A stretch of DNA of 64,000 nucleotides from Oxytricha trifallax (taxonomy: Eukaryota; Ciliophora; Spirotrichea; Sporadotrichida; Oxytrichidae), in assembly GCA_000711775.1 (NCBI GenBank), contig ARYC01001378.1, forward strand, positions 43,922-107,921. The letters run 5' to 3'. Position numbers and translations under genes: made by a program. The notes under the pieces were generated by a model. That model saw only the letters and a program-made list of their open reading frames with translations. It ran no database searches and was not told the origin of the DNA. Position 1 is the stretch's first letter; every line of letters begins with the position of its first letter. Positions 15,301-30,300 of the stretch are shown piece after piece.

Positions 15301-18300
15301 TATTCAACTATAAAGATGTTGAAAATCAGTATTTTTTTAAATACATATAAATGAGAGGAAATGCGAAGCTTTTTCATAGCGGGAACTTGTCGCTTACTAT
15401 GATAGATGAAGATGATAAGCTATCTGTCATCAATTAGACATTATTTTTATTATTGTATAAATACATTTGATTTAGAAAATTAAAATATAATTATTAAATT
15501 AAATAATTAAAATCCTGGCATTTAATTTTCTGGAAACCAAGACAACATGATACTTGTTCGATAGCGAAAGTATCATGTTGTCTTGGTTTCCAGATAGTTA
15601 AATGCCACTATTTTAATTATTTAATTTAATAATTATATTTTAATTTTCTAAATCAAATGTATTTATACAATAATAAAAAATTAATTTGTAATATTGGTAA
15701 AAAATAGTAAATAAACATAATGCAAAATATTTGGATAAAATATTAATGAAATGTGATAAAATTGTCACTAATTTTTTGTGATTTTTTATTGTTCGATATT
15801 ATCTATAATCCATACAACATATTGAAATAAAAAACAATTATTTTTATATAATGAATCAATTACTTTTCTTGTAAATATTCTCTAAAATGCTGCTAACTGC
15901 GAGTATTACTACTATCGCAAGATAATTTCCTTACTCTATGTTATTTAAATGAGCAAATTTGATCTCATGTAAAGTTTATATAGAAGTACAATGCATTCAA
16001 GGCTTGTATTGGAAGCTACAATGGTTTAGATTAAGAGAATTCGAAAATATCGCTGCTTCAAATTTTTCGGAAACGATGACAGCTACAACATTAGCTTTGC
16101 ATTATCTTTGCTTTATTTCTACTATTACCATTTCTTACATATTTATTATGTAAAAAAATTGTTTTAATTTATATATTTTAATTCCACTCATCAAATTTTA
16201 TTTAATATTAGAAAAAAAGAACATCTTATAAACACTGAGAAAGAAAATTATTATTATATCAATTTTAAAATTAAAAAGTCTAATTATCAATTGTACTAAT
16301 ATCTTTTGTGTATAAGTAAAAAATGTCTTTTGTATTAGTTCATTTTATTTTTACTTTACTAATTTTCTTTATTAAATTCTTTTAAATTATGAATTAGTAG
16401 GAATATTTTCATTTAATTAAATTTTCGTGTCAATAAATATCGTAGAATGATTCCAATAATATGATCCAGCTAAAAATATGATATTTTCTTGATTAATAAG
16501 AGGAAGACCAAAATATTTATGAAGCCCGAAGTGTTATTAGTATTTACATTTGAATCATGATTTATTAAGATTTTGAGATGTCATATTTAAATTCATAATA
16601 ATTATTATACTTTGAGAAGCTATAAATTAAAAATTTATAGTAATTATTGCAAGCATATTATATAATTTTTATGCTTTATTTTGATAAATTTTTTAAGCAA
16701 GTAAATTTTAAATAAATTAAGATATTGTCAAAATATTTTAAATCCTAATTTATTTTATAAGAATAATTGATTATAAAATATTAAACATGTACCTCATTTA
16801 AGTATGATCTTGCTATTAAAAGTTTATTTAAATAATTTATCATTCTTATAATTTTAAGTATTTTAATATAGGTAATATTTAAAAATATTAAATTTTAAAT
16901 AAATAAAAACAGTAATTAAAATGAGAAAACTAAGCAAGTTTACTAAAGTATACGAAAATTGCTTAATAATGCGATGAAAATATCCATTAATGAGCAATGA
17001 AGTACAAATTGTACTTTATTTAAATTTTGTGGTAGTTAATTTAATGTTTTCCCAAATAAATCAGTTATAGCGAACATCTATATTGTAATTGAGTATTTTT
17101 ATTAAATAAATTGCGATTATGTAATATTAGTGACTTTCCCTTATAGAAAAAACATACTTCCTAATTTTAGTGAAAATGCTTAAATACTTGCTATATTTTT
17201 CTATAGAGAATTTAATTAGGACAAATGATCTCTAAAATTATGAAAAAAGTGTTAAAGGCATCGTTAATTATTAATAGGTTTGAAAATAAAAAAGAAATAT
17301 TTGCTTAATTTTACAGACAAGTAAGTGTCATTTTGATATCTATTTTAAATTTAATAATATGTAAATTAATTCAGCTTCTGATTAGTTTTGAATAATTCTT
17401 GAATTTCAAAAATTCAAGCATAATATTGAAAAAACTTAATGGATCAGAGAAAATGAAATTAAAAGGTTATTGATCTAATTAAATTTAGTTATGATTAAAA
17501 GTTTTAGGCATTTATCATTATACAAAAGTTTTAAATTATTTTTCTAAATTACCATTAAGTGAAAGTTGTTGAACTTCTTCATCCTCACCAAGACTCATTC
17601 ACTATTAACCGAGACCCATCCTTTATCAACAGTGACCCCCTCCATCATAAAATTTTTTTATATTTACAATAAATTTCTAGCCCTTAGGTTCACTTTTACT
17701 AATATATATTTTAATCAATAATATACTTTATGTCTCTCTACATTTTAAGAACATGCTCCCATAGCGAAGTAATAAAATTACTTTTAACTATCACACATAA
17801 TAATATACTTTTTACTGATAAATAAAGATAATTTTTATTTCAAATTTTTTTTAAAATCACCATCACTTAACTAAATGAAAGAATTAGCATAATAATATTT
17901 ACAATTATATTTTCCCTTCATACCTTATACTTTCTTTTAATATTATTTTTAATAATTAACATTTTGTTAATTATCAATAAAATCTTATATTAAAAACTTA
18001 TTTTTTTGAAAAATATAATCGATTACTAATTTTTTTATTAAAAGAAATATAGAAATGAATAATATAAGATTTTATTGATAATTAACAAAATGTTAATTAT
18101 TAAAAATAATATTAAAAGAAAGTATAAGGTATGAAGGGAAAATATAATTGTAAATATTATTATGCTAATTCTTTCATTTAGTTAAGTGATGGTGATTTTT
18201 AAAAAAATTTGAAATAAAAATTATCTTTATTTATCAGTAAAAAGTATATTATTATGTGTGATAGTTAAAAGTAATTTTATTACTTCGCTATGGGAGCATG

Positions 18301-21300
18301 TTCTTAAAATGTAGAGAGACATAATGTATATTATTGAGTAAAATATAAATTAGTAAAAGTGAACCTAAGGGCTAGAAATTTATTGTAAATATAAAAAAAT
18401 CATAAAAAAATATCATGATGGAGGGGGCCTCGGTCAGAATAAGCAAGGTCTTAAATCTTAAATAACTATTTAATTAGCAATGCTCATAATATTAGATTTA
18501 TTTACTCAAATTTGTTAAATTTAATAATTATTTTATTTAACCATCACAAATTTATATTTGCAATATTTTAAAAGTTTTTCGGATCTCAAAAAAGCTACTG
18601 AGTTTACAGATTTTAAACAATTAACACCATATAATTATTTAAAAATCATTCAAAAATATAAGTATTTTATACATAAAATTCAAATGTTTGTTTGCTTAAA
18701 ATTGCATTAAAAAATATAATATAGATCTTAAGTCAAATTCTTTGGATTCTTTTATTAGAATCATTTAGGTAAATTACAATTCTTGTATAAAGCTTTATCA
18801 TTTTACAAATATGTAAATATAATTAAGATTTTAAATAGATTTCCCTCTTATTAATAAGATCTTTCATAAAATAAAGAAAGATTCAATAAAGATTAATTTG
18901 ATTATTGTTTTTTAATAAATCGTTTTATAAAATTGCAACTCGTTTTAATATACCAAAATAGAATATTAAAAGTTATAATCATTTTAATAAACGAGATTTT
19001 TGTAATTTGTCTATAAATAACTTACTTATTTTATCTCTACTCTGCCATTTAAATCATATTATTGTATAATATATAATAGTTAACAATATCTTACTCATTT
19101 GTAAATCTAAGGATTGCATTTTATGAATTTGCACATCTTAATGGCATTCTTAATACTAAATATTTATTTAATGTCATTTTGTGGAAATGTTGTGTCAATT
19201 AAATAAATGAAGCTACTGAAATAAGAAGGAAAAATCATGAGGTAGACATCAATTATAAAAATAGTCATTTTCAGAATATATAAAACCCCGTTTATCAATT
19301 AAGAATGAAGATTGGGGATTAAGAATAAAGAAATTAAAATATATTATTATTGGTGTAAATTATTAAAGTTATGGCTAATAGTTATAATAATTAGCCATAA
19401 CTTTAATAATTTACGCCAATATTGTAGAAATACATTTGAATTTGGAAAATTAAATATAATTAAATTTAATATAAATCAAAATAGTGGCAGTTAAAGTTGG
19501 CCAATTTAAACGATCTAGGGCTTATTCGAAAGAGAATTCAAAATTTGCTGGACTTTACTATTGGCGGTACTATTTTATCTATTTGAGGGAGCTATAATAC
19601 TTGAGTTTAATGTGAGGGTATAATTTAATGAATTTAAAGGCATTTAATTAAAGTGAAGTTATCTCGCTCCCTCGATGAGATTAAATAGTACCGCCAATAG
19701 TAAAGCCCAGCTAATTTTGAATTCTTTTTCGAATAAGCCCTAGATCGTTTAAATTGGCCAACTTTAACTGCCACGATTTGATTTATATTAAATTTAATTA
19801 TATTTAATTTTCAAAATTCAAATGTATTTCTACAATAATAATATATTTTAATTTCTTTATTCTTAATCCTCAATCTTCATTCTTTATTGACTAACGGGGT
19901 TTTATATTATTTTTAATGAAAGAAATAGAATTTTGATGTTTTTATTAATAACAATGAAGTACATTTTAAAATTAAATTTAGAGATAATATTAAAAAAGAG
20001 GAGAAAGGAAAATTCAATGTTCAATCTTATTCTCGAAATCCTAATTTAGTGTCAAAGATTTTGTTATTATAACAATTTTTTTAATATGTGCTTTTTAAAA
20101 ACAGTTTTTTTTAATAATAATCATAAAATATCAAATTTATCTGTATAATTTTTAAAAGATATAAGCTATTTAAGATTATTATAAGAAAAATTTAAAGCAA
20201 AACTAAGTTCCCCCAAATAATTTACTAACTGAAAATTTTTTAATACTAATAGTTAGGATAAGCAAAATCACCCCTAAAATAAATAAATATTCTAATTCTA
20301 AATAAAAAATAAAATTACTGAAAGCCATGCCATAAATATAATTTAAAATAAAAATTTAAAGGGTATTAAATCAGGGTATTATAAACTTCGATAGATTAAG
20401 AACTCGCTATTTGTCAATGATCAATATGAATTTGCATATAAGCAGCAATTATTAATCCTATAATCATTAACTAATTTAACTTGCATTATAGTTTTTATAA
20501 TAGAAAAACTTTTTAGTATTAATATTAAAGATCAAAAATATAGCAGATAATATATATAATATATTTGCTTAATATATATACTAATTAAATAAATTTTTAT
20601 AATGCATTAAGCTATAACTACGTTTTTAGAAGTTTTTAAAGTAAAATATTTTTTAATTGTGATAATTGTTTGAAAAGCTTAATGATTGATATAAAATATC
20701 TCTAAATAGTTTATTTTTATAATTATTAGTTTAAATAATTTATTCATTTAATAATTAATACTTTATTCTTAGTAAATGCTGAATAATTTAAATTTAAAAG
20801 GATAAAAGAAGGGAATCAATTTAAAATTATGTAAAATTAATTGTTATAATATAATTAAATAAAAAAATTCATTTAATATCAAGAAATCTTAATATAATTT
20901 AAGAAATTTTTAAGACCCTGCATTTGGTATAACCTTTTAATTTATTTAGATCAAGTTTAAAAAAGTGTTTTACGTTTCAAAGATGAAATTATTTTATTTG
21001 GCAAAGTAACTTGCCAGTTTCAGAAGGGCTACTAACTATTTTATCAACAACATAAAACGAAAATATTTTGCAAATTTGTTAATTATTTTAATTTAATTCT
21101 TTTATTTGTTCATTATTATTACAAGATAGAGGAGTGTCAATAAGTAAGTATTTCCAAAATATTTTGATTTATTTTATTTAAATATACTTTTTCATACACA
21201 ACAAAAAAAATTAAAATTAAAAGATATTTGTAATTGAATAATTTTATTGTTTAATAATATTAACTTAAAGTAGAAAAAAAATATGATATTTATAATAGAT

Positions 21301-24300
21301 ATGACTTACTTGATATATTAAATAAAGTAAACTACATAAAAAATATTTTAGAGAAATTAATCATTTATAAATATTCGATCTACATATATTATTTATGGAT
21401 TTATGTTTTAAATGGCTCGAAGGCCTGATTCATACACAGCTTAAAGCAAATAATATTGGACGAAATAGTGGATCAAAATCCATTTCTAAAATTAATAAAG
21501 AATTTTGCTGGAAGTTCATATGCGATCAATATTTTAATTTTTTTAATTAATGGAATATAGTTAATTTGTAACCTAAAATTAGTTTTAACATATCATTGTT
21601 TATAAAATATTTATATATTAATCGTAGCTATGAAATCAATGCATTTGAAAGAGTTGAGTTAAAGAAATGAAGAAAAAAACTTCAATAAATATCTACTTCT
21701 CACTAATCTGCATAACACAGTGATCAAGATGCTTTAACTCAAAAAGCTCAAATATGATGTGATAACAAAGTTCGCAAAATTATTTTTCATATTACAGAAG
21801 AAAAATGAAGGCAAGATTCTTTTAGGAATGTAAAATCTTTCTTTTCAGTGTGAAATTTCTATTCCCCTTCCCGTAGTGTAGCAGAATATCTTTTAATGTA
21901 TAAATAAATTTATTATTTATATTTTACTTTAAAATGGCGCTGACTTTGAGATTTAAAAGTGCAGTCTTAAATAAGAGTCACAGTCTGATCCATTACTATA
22001 TTCAACTGTCTCTTCAGTCAAATTTAACTCAGAAATATTAGATATAACTCCTGTTAGAGTCAATCTCTCTGAGACCAATCAGTATATTCTTGCTACTGAT
22101 AAGGATTTAAATGGAGTCATATTTTATTCATATTTTATAATAAATACTTGACATTAGAAGCTAAACATTTAAAACAAATATATTTATATTAAAAATTATC
22201 ACCGAACAATTTATAGCTAAAATCATACATCAACATTAATTATAGAAAATATATACCTATTTTAAATGAGAAAAGTAAAATACAATACCATACCATACGA
22301 TTTAAATTGATATAATATAATTGAATTTATTGTTTTTACCAAAAATAAATATTGTAGCTTATGCAAACATGATAATAATATTTTGAGAAGAAAGTAATAA
22401 AATTTATGATGGAAAAATTTTCAGATATTTAAAATTTTTAAATAATTTTATGAATTAATTACCACAAAAAAATACCCTAAATTAAGATTTATAAAAAAAT
22501 ATATAAATTGGAGTTTTATAATTGATTAAACATGATGATCTAAAAATGATATTGTAACCTTTAACTATGACAGAGCATCAAATATATATTTTATATAAAA
22601 ATACTGATTTATATTTTTTTATATTTTTTTGTAAATTCTATGAATTTTTATACCAAAAGAAATTAAATATATTAGAAGATTTAAATGCTCTTTGATAAAT
22701 TAATAATTACTTATTTAGATTGTTTAGAGTACTAAGTCAGATAAATTTATAATTGTATTGCTGAGTCTCTTTAAGAAATCAATTTATTTTTTTTTCAAAT
22801 ATTATTATTGTCAAAGTAGAGTTTTTAATTTTTTTATAGGGTAATATTTTAATTTTTTATTGAATCTATAGATTTTATTTTTCAAAAATCAAAAATACAT
22901 TTAAAAATTACCCAAAGACTAATTTTATCAAATAAAAATATAAAATGATTTATTTTTTTAGAGGCATCAATATAATTAAAAATTCATTTTACCTAACACT
23001 CTAAATTCACTTAATTAAATTTTATTTAATTTATCAAAAGCATTTATATATTCTAATATTTAGTTTTAGTCAAACTTTCAAATTAATTATTATATTTTTA
23101 AATCAGATAGTCCTGCTGTATAATATAAATCAGATAAATAAAAAATTTAGGCTGGTAGTTATAAAGAGCAGAAATAAATTTCTCAGGTAATCTCTAAATT
23201 ATAAAAATATCAAAGTTATAAAAATTCAACATCAAACAAGTCTTTATTGCCTTCCTAAATATATAATACTATTAAAAATAGTGTATGCTTTATACAATAT
23301 AATAAAAGAAAATAAAGTTTTAAATAAAATTGATTAACATCTGTAATAATATTAATTTATGATACTTCAAAAGATTTTTAAATATTTTATTCTAGTCCCC
23401 ATTACAATTAAATGGTGAGTTTTTTTAAATATATATATATATAAAACAGTATTAATTTAATCAAGCTTTTTTAGGGTAAAAAATAATGTTGATATTAGTT
23501 ATAATTACTATAAATTATTTATTTTTATGAAGTTTCTGTTAAAAGAAAATATGAAATGTGCATTATATATTGCTTGAATGGGCATTGGAAGCATATTTAA
23601 TTACTTATTTTAATATTTTACAGTATTCGTGAATAGAGATTTAACTTCACTTTATGATCACTACCCCAAAAATTTAATATTTTTATAGATTGGAGTAAAC
23701 TAAATAATGATCAACAAGTATGAGATTATTTTAATTATTTTATTTATTGAGATCTAAAACAATGTACTAGTTAAGAAAGATTCCTTCAATCTAACTTAGC
23801 ATGTCAAATAATTTGATATTAATAACGTAATTCTACCTTATTTACTTGATCTTAATGAAGATCGTAAGAGAGAAATAAATCTAAACCTTTATCTAATTCA
23901 ATTGAAGGATACCCCACACAGTTTTGGAAATCAAAAAGTCCCTTACAATTCTTGATTTTTTGTCTCCCTTTCATAATTCTGAAATCATGATAAATTTACT
24001 GTGAAATAAAACATTTCCAAAATTGAATGATTACCGCCTTACATAATTCAGATACCCTAAATATCAATTTAAATATGAAATTTAGAAATTATGATAGATA
24101 GATGAAGAGAATCAAAATTTTATTTTGAGTAAAAAAATTCCAGAACTTTCGGGAGATCTATTTGAATTCCAAAACTTTATGGGAATACCCCAATTAAAAC
24201 TTTACTTATATATACATTTATATTAGAGATAGATTGATAGATAGTAACTAAGGTATGGGGGTTAAGATAATTTAATAAGAATTCAAAGTAGAAGTCAATT

Positions 24301-27300
24301 ATTATTTAAATAGTTTATTATTTAGTTATTCATTAATTATATTAAACATGGCACCCTCGAAGATATCACTGATGAAATAGTTCACGATTTGCATGGATCT
24401 CTTGGATAAACTATTATCTTAACACCGGTAAGTTGGTTTGACTTTAGCGTTATATATAGGGTGACTGACTGAAGAGTACTGATCCGTGGACTAGGACATA
24501 CATGTGTAACCACTCTATAATAGCTAAAGGAGTAGAGGACCTTGAGCTCCTTCACCGGTTAAAACCGTTGGCAGATCGTGGGGATAGTACTAAGCGTCCT
24601 CTAATGGAGTTGGTGGCCACACCCAACTCATCCTGGTCCACGGATTTACATTTATATTATTCAATAACATATTACTTATTCAACGTTAAGAAGTTGATTT
24701 AAGTTTTTGTTAATATTGTAGGAATACATTCGATTTGGGAAAATGAATTAAAATTAGAATTAATTAATTATTAATTACCATCAGTTAATTATTTAGACAA
24801 TGTGTCTTCAAACCCTAACAATATTATACTCTCTGGATAGCGCAACAAATTTGACTGTGGTTGTTATTGCTATAATGATTTTATGTCTTCTCCTAAGCGA
24901 GAAAAACCCCTTTTACTATTTTTGGAAGTTAGCTCAAAATCAAAATATATCGATTCCTGGGATGATTCAAGAATATTGGCAATAGTAAAGTCCGGCTAAA
25001 ATTGCGGGATCGTCCATAAAATAAACCCAGATTATAAGTTAAAGTCACTTTGGATTTCATAACTGCCATGATTTTAATATTTAGTTATTTAATTTTAATT
25101 AATTTTCCCAAATCTAATGTATCCCTACAATATTAATTTATTTAATTAATAATTAAAAAAACAATTAATTAACAAATATTTACAAATAAATAATGAATTT
25201 AGTTGGTGTATTATAGAGTTTTAAAATTATGGAGGTGAATTATTAAATAATAAATTATATTTGCGAAAAAGATTTGATCTTATTTCATAAAAATTACTTA
25301 TTTTCCTTAAGTTATATTCATAAATGCATTATGAAGATCGGTATTAATAATGAAATAGCATAAATATAAAGATAAAACAAAATCTAAATATTCAATAATA
25401 AATAATTGTTGAAAGATTTAAAAACAAGCTCAAAAATCTGATATCTAATTATAAAAACTACTAAAGTTAATTTGTAATCATAAATAATAAATGAGTAATA
25501 AAATTATTAGTTTATATCTAAAAGGCGGGAATTAATAAAATAGAGATGCAAATTTAATAACAATATCTATGATATAATAATCAGTCAGATTTTTTTGTGA
25601 TTTAAATATTTAAAAAAAAAGCTCTATTTTAGTTATGTTGAATATTATAGCCATATATAAACAGATCTCCAGAATACACTGGGTTTGACTTAAATGTCTC
25701 AACAACACTCAACCGGTTCACAAAAAATCTTGAAGTCAAGAATGGAGTTTCACGTAACAATTAGATCACAGTTTGATTCAGCACCAATATGCATAAAGTA
25801 GGATTTTTTATTAATGGCTTTGATGATCTTATAACTATTCTCATTTAATCAATACAATGTAGCCAATAATTCCATTCTTGTTAGTGATTCTATCGTGTCA
25901 CTAGTTGTAGTAAGACTTGGATCTTCGGAGTCGATTCAAACCACTGCGGGTGGCCTAGTCATGAATTGTTCCTCAGTTCATGCCCCTTGCCTCTCTACAA
26001 CATCAGGTTCTGTACATGTTATTGCTCCTCGATTAACGCTAAAGAATTATATTAGACTTAATAAATTTATTATTATATATAATTTTGGGTTTTAAGTGTT
26101 GATTAATCTAATAGATTCTATTATTTGAATGAAATTAAAAACATAATGGGATAATTAACTTTATAAATATAAATAATTTGCCTTTTTTATTGTATATGCC
26201 TGTATATTATAAATATTTAATTACATTTAATTCTATACATATTTTGATAAACATATTTCTAATCCAAATAGCTAATTCACTTGATTATAATTTTATTAAA
26301 AAATTTATATTTCCTAGAAAGTATATATAAAGTAAAAGTAAACCAAAAATTCTTAAATATATTTCGAGAAGAAATATACATTTCAGATGAGTTCTATTTA
26401 AAAAAATAAATTTTAAATGAAATCTTTAAATTAAATTATAAGTCAACATAATTACGCCAGAATTAAGTTATTTATTTTTCCAGAAACAATGACTATAAAA
26501 AATAAATTAACAATACTCAAGACGGCTTAATTTTTTGAAAAAAGAGATTTATCGTACTAAATTTTAATATTCTTAATAAAATACAAAAACCTTACTTTTT
26601 ATTATATAATTATTAAAGAGTATATTCTATTCTTATTACTCATTTCATTTAAAAAGCATAAAATTTAATGATTAAAGTTGTTTGTGTAAATATAATTAAA
26701 ATGGATCCAAGAAATTTCATTAGATTTTAATATTTTTTTAAATTAAAACTTTAAGAATCATTTTATTTTTTTAATATATTTCTCTTTGCACTTATTTCGA
26801 TGTAAAAATTAAAAATCATTAAAGCAATTAAATTTAATATATAAATTTTGACAAATTTTATTAAAAATCTTCAATTAAAGTTTATATAGATATTTTAAAT
26901 TTCAAACACAAATTATATCATTTATTTTAAAAATAACATGTGAAATTTTAATAGGCTATATTTTTATAATTTATTTAAGCAAAAAAGATTGCCCAAAATA
27001 TCGTGATCTTTAGACTTACATTCTAAGATGCTGGCTAATTTAAAAAATTTAATTATAAATAATTATAAATAGGCGTCTACGACTACATAGTATTCCACTT
27101 AGATAAATTTCGTTTTATTGGTTCTTTCTCTGTCAATAAGCCGCTATTTTAAATGAATTACGACATATTTTGTGCTGATGGTAACTAAGTATACAGAATT
27201 AAAATATATTATAATTATTAATTATTGCTATAATTTAGTTAATTTTTATATTAAATAAATAATAATAATTTACAGAACTAGTATTATAAGCTAGTTGATA

Positions 27301-30300
27301 AACAATTTTGACTTGATCAATCCTTAGAAACTGCATATTAAAATAGATGTAGTTTTAAACAAATACGAATTCTATGATCTTGACAGTTAGCCTATGCATT
27401 TCATTATTAATATATTTATTATAAAAAAGAAAACTGCCTTACAAAAATATTTTTAGATTTAAATTATTAAATTTAAATTTAAAAGCTGATAAAGTTAACA
27501 ACAGCGCGTGTGTTTACTAGCGATAATTATGGGATGATATGAATATTATAAATTCGAGTGTATATTATAAATTATGTTCTGCAAATAAAGTTTTTTTGCA
27601 CAAAATTTCGCTAACAAATAATATTCATTTGTTAGAGATCAATAAAAATGCATTTAAAAGAGATTTTTATTTTCAAAATTATGTTACTTATTTAATACTT
27701 AAAATTTAATATACATTTCACTTAGTATGAATTTAGATCTCTCTTTTAGATTTAAATGAACAGCTAAAATAAGCTCAAAAAGCTCAGTGACTTTAAGTTA
27801 TTATTTTAAAAGTAAAAATGATTTACATAAATAAATTAGTATTTAACTTATTACTATAAAATTTATGAAAGGATTATTAGTGATTTATCAGACGATTAGT
27901 CGTATTTTTTACAAATAAATAAGTTAACTGATTAATAAAACAATTATTTCATCATCTCAATTATACAATTGAATAATACTGTCAAGACAAGAAATAGGAA
28001 ATAGGAAATTAAAATATAAATTTATTAATCTTGGATTAATTCATTTTAGAGTTATTTAAGGTGATTAAAATAGTGTTTATTTTAGTTAATTAAATTTCCA
28101 TGTTTGCTATGAATTCTGTAATATTTAAGTATAATTAATTACTGCTAAAAAAATTATAGTCAAAAATTTAAACATAGATTAAATTAAATTATTAATTAAA
28201 ATATGAAAATAAATTGAATAGTAGGTTAATATTATTAAAAGGTAAAATATTACTTCTACAATAACTTAAATATTAATTTTTTAATATGAATTTAATACAT
28301 TTTATCAATAAGCAGAGATATTATGAGTATGAGTGAGACAGAAATTTTCAACTACAATTAAGGACTGTCAAGCTCTTTCCTTTTATCATGCATTGATAGA
28401 AGTGAGCTCGTGTTTGAAGAATGAGCTAAAATATGAATTTTTGCCAGATTGTAAAAATAATATACACGAATTTACTACAGCAGCACATTTCATTTTATTT
28501 TATTTCATCACTTCTCAAAGCGAAAAAAAATTATATAAAATTTCTCGCTATGGGAAGTTATTCTTAATAATTATATCATTAGTAATGAAATCATAAATAT
28601 ATGAGAGAAAATTTCGATTCATCATAAGAAAAATAAAAGCTAAAACTTTTTGACAAAACGAGATATCGTTTCAGGTAAACAAGTAATACGCATAATATGG
28701 ACCAATAGAATATCTATAAAAAGAAAAAGGTTAAAAAATGATGCTTTTATTGGGCGAGAAGAGGATCAAAATTGGAGTGTAGGAATATTTAGAAATCGTA
28801 GCATGTTTTTATAATTTCTGATTTATATTTTATAGATTAATAATTAATTATAGTTATATATCTCTTTGTTTATAAATTTGTTTATAAATAGCAACATATT
28901 AATAAAATAAACTAAATAGTAATAACTCTCCCCAAAGAGAGAGAAATCTATAAACAAATTCTCTCTTTGGGAATTAAAATATTGAAATATTAAAAAATAC
29001 ATTATAAGCATAATTTTTGATTTCTAAATTATAATCTGGCAAATATTCAAATTTTAGCTCAATGCTACAAGAGGCTATTGCAAATTAATCCACCAATGAG
29101 TCCACAAATCTGTGCTCCACATCTGGGCAACGGAAATATTATTTATTATTTCACAATAATTTATTATTTTAAAATTTTTGGAAGAAGGTTTGAAATAAAT
29201 TTGAAACTAAATATTACAAGATTTGTTAACTTTTTTCTAAATGTTAATAAAAAGCTCAATTTAATTTATAAGTATAATTATACTCTAAAGTTATATTAAT
29301 TAACTTTTATTATTATATTATAATGTACTTTTAATTAAATAACAAAAAGAATACATTTTTCTAATCTAAATTATCATTTTTAATAAACATGTTACTAAAC
29401 TTAAATAATATTTGCGTTATTTATTTTTATATTATTATCGATTTAATGAAATATATTTAAAAATATTCTTGACTATTCTGTCTCTAAACACTAATACAGG
29501 AAAATTGGTTTGATCCTTAATATGATCTTAAAGTTTAATAACAATCTGCTCTACAATAAGATAAATAATAACATAATTTAGGGGGAAAAATATAAAATTA
29601 AACTTTTTTATTTTTTTTTAATTTTTCTACGGAACTTATTAGTTATTATATTAATTTTTTATCAAATGTGTTAATTTATAATTCTCATATTCTTAATTAT
29701 ATTTCATAGTGTATAATTCATATATTATATCGATTATCTTATTTAGTGATTCTTTTTTTCTGAATAAAATAATTATATTTTTACAATCATTGTATTGATC
29801 CACACATTTGTTATTTGCTGGAAAAAAAGATCAATCTAATAAATTAAGTTTAATATTATTAGAATATAATTTTTATTTAAATCTAAAAGAGTATTTTGAA
29901 TCAAAATTAGCTTATCCTAAAATCACTAGTCTCGCTTATCCATAGTACTCTAAAGACTACTCTGTCATTTACTAATCAAAGATTGATAAGAAATCATTCA
30001 CATATCACTCACTCTGGAATGATTTAAAACACAAAAATTTATAAAATTTAAACTCATATAAAATTATAAAGATTTCAATATAATATAAAATAATCTCTGA
30101 ATATAATTTCGTATAAAAATATTTTAATAAATTTTGCATTTAATTATGACAAATATCTAGGACATAGTGTGAATGAGAAGAATAAACATATTATAATATT
30201 TACTTAATTTTAATATTAATATTGAATATCTATTTTGTTAATGACCAGCCTTTAGTTGAAGTTGAATATAATTTGATAAATATTCCAGCTACTATGACTA

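Noticed and set aside
24348..24653. tRNA, 5S rRNA, snRNA or hammerhead ribozyme in the GC-rich island
   Set aside because: A CTGATGA match and some short inverted pairs were seen, but the conserved core of any of these RNAs could not be completed.
25645..26055. TGA as a Trp codon in the nuclear code of this organism
   Set aside because: The TBE kinase gene and gene B end cleanly at TGA after long frames with many TAA/TAG read as Gln; isolated in-frame TGAs elsewhere are better explained by decay, piece boundaries or other-origin DNA.
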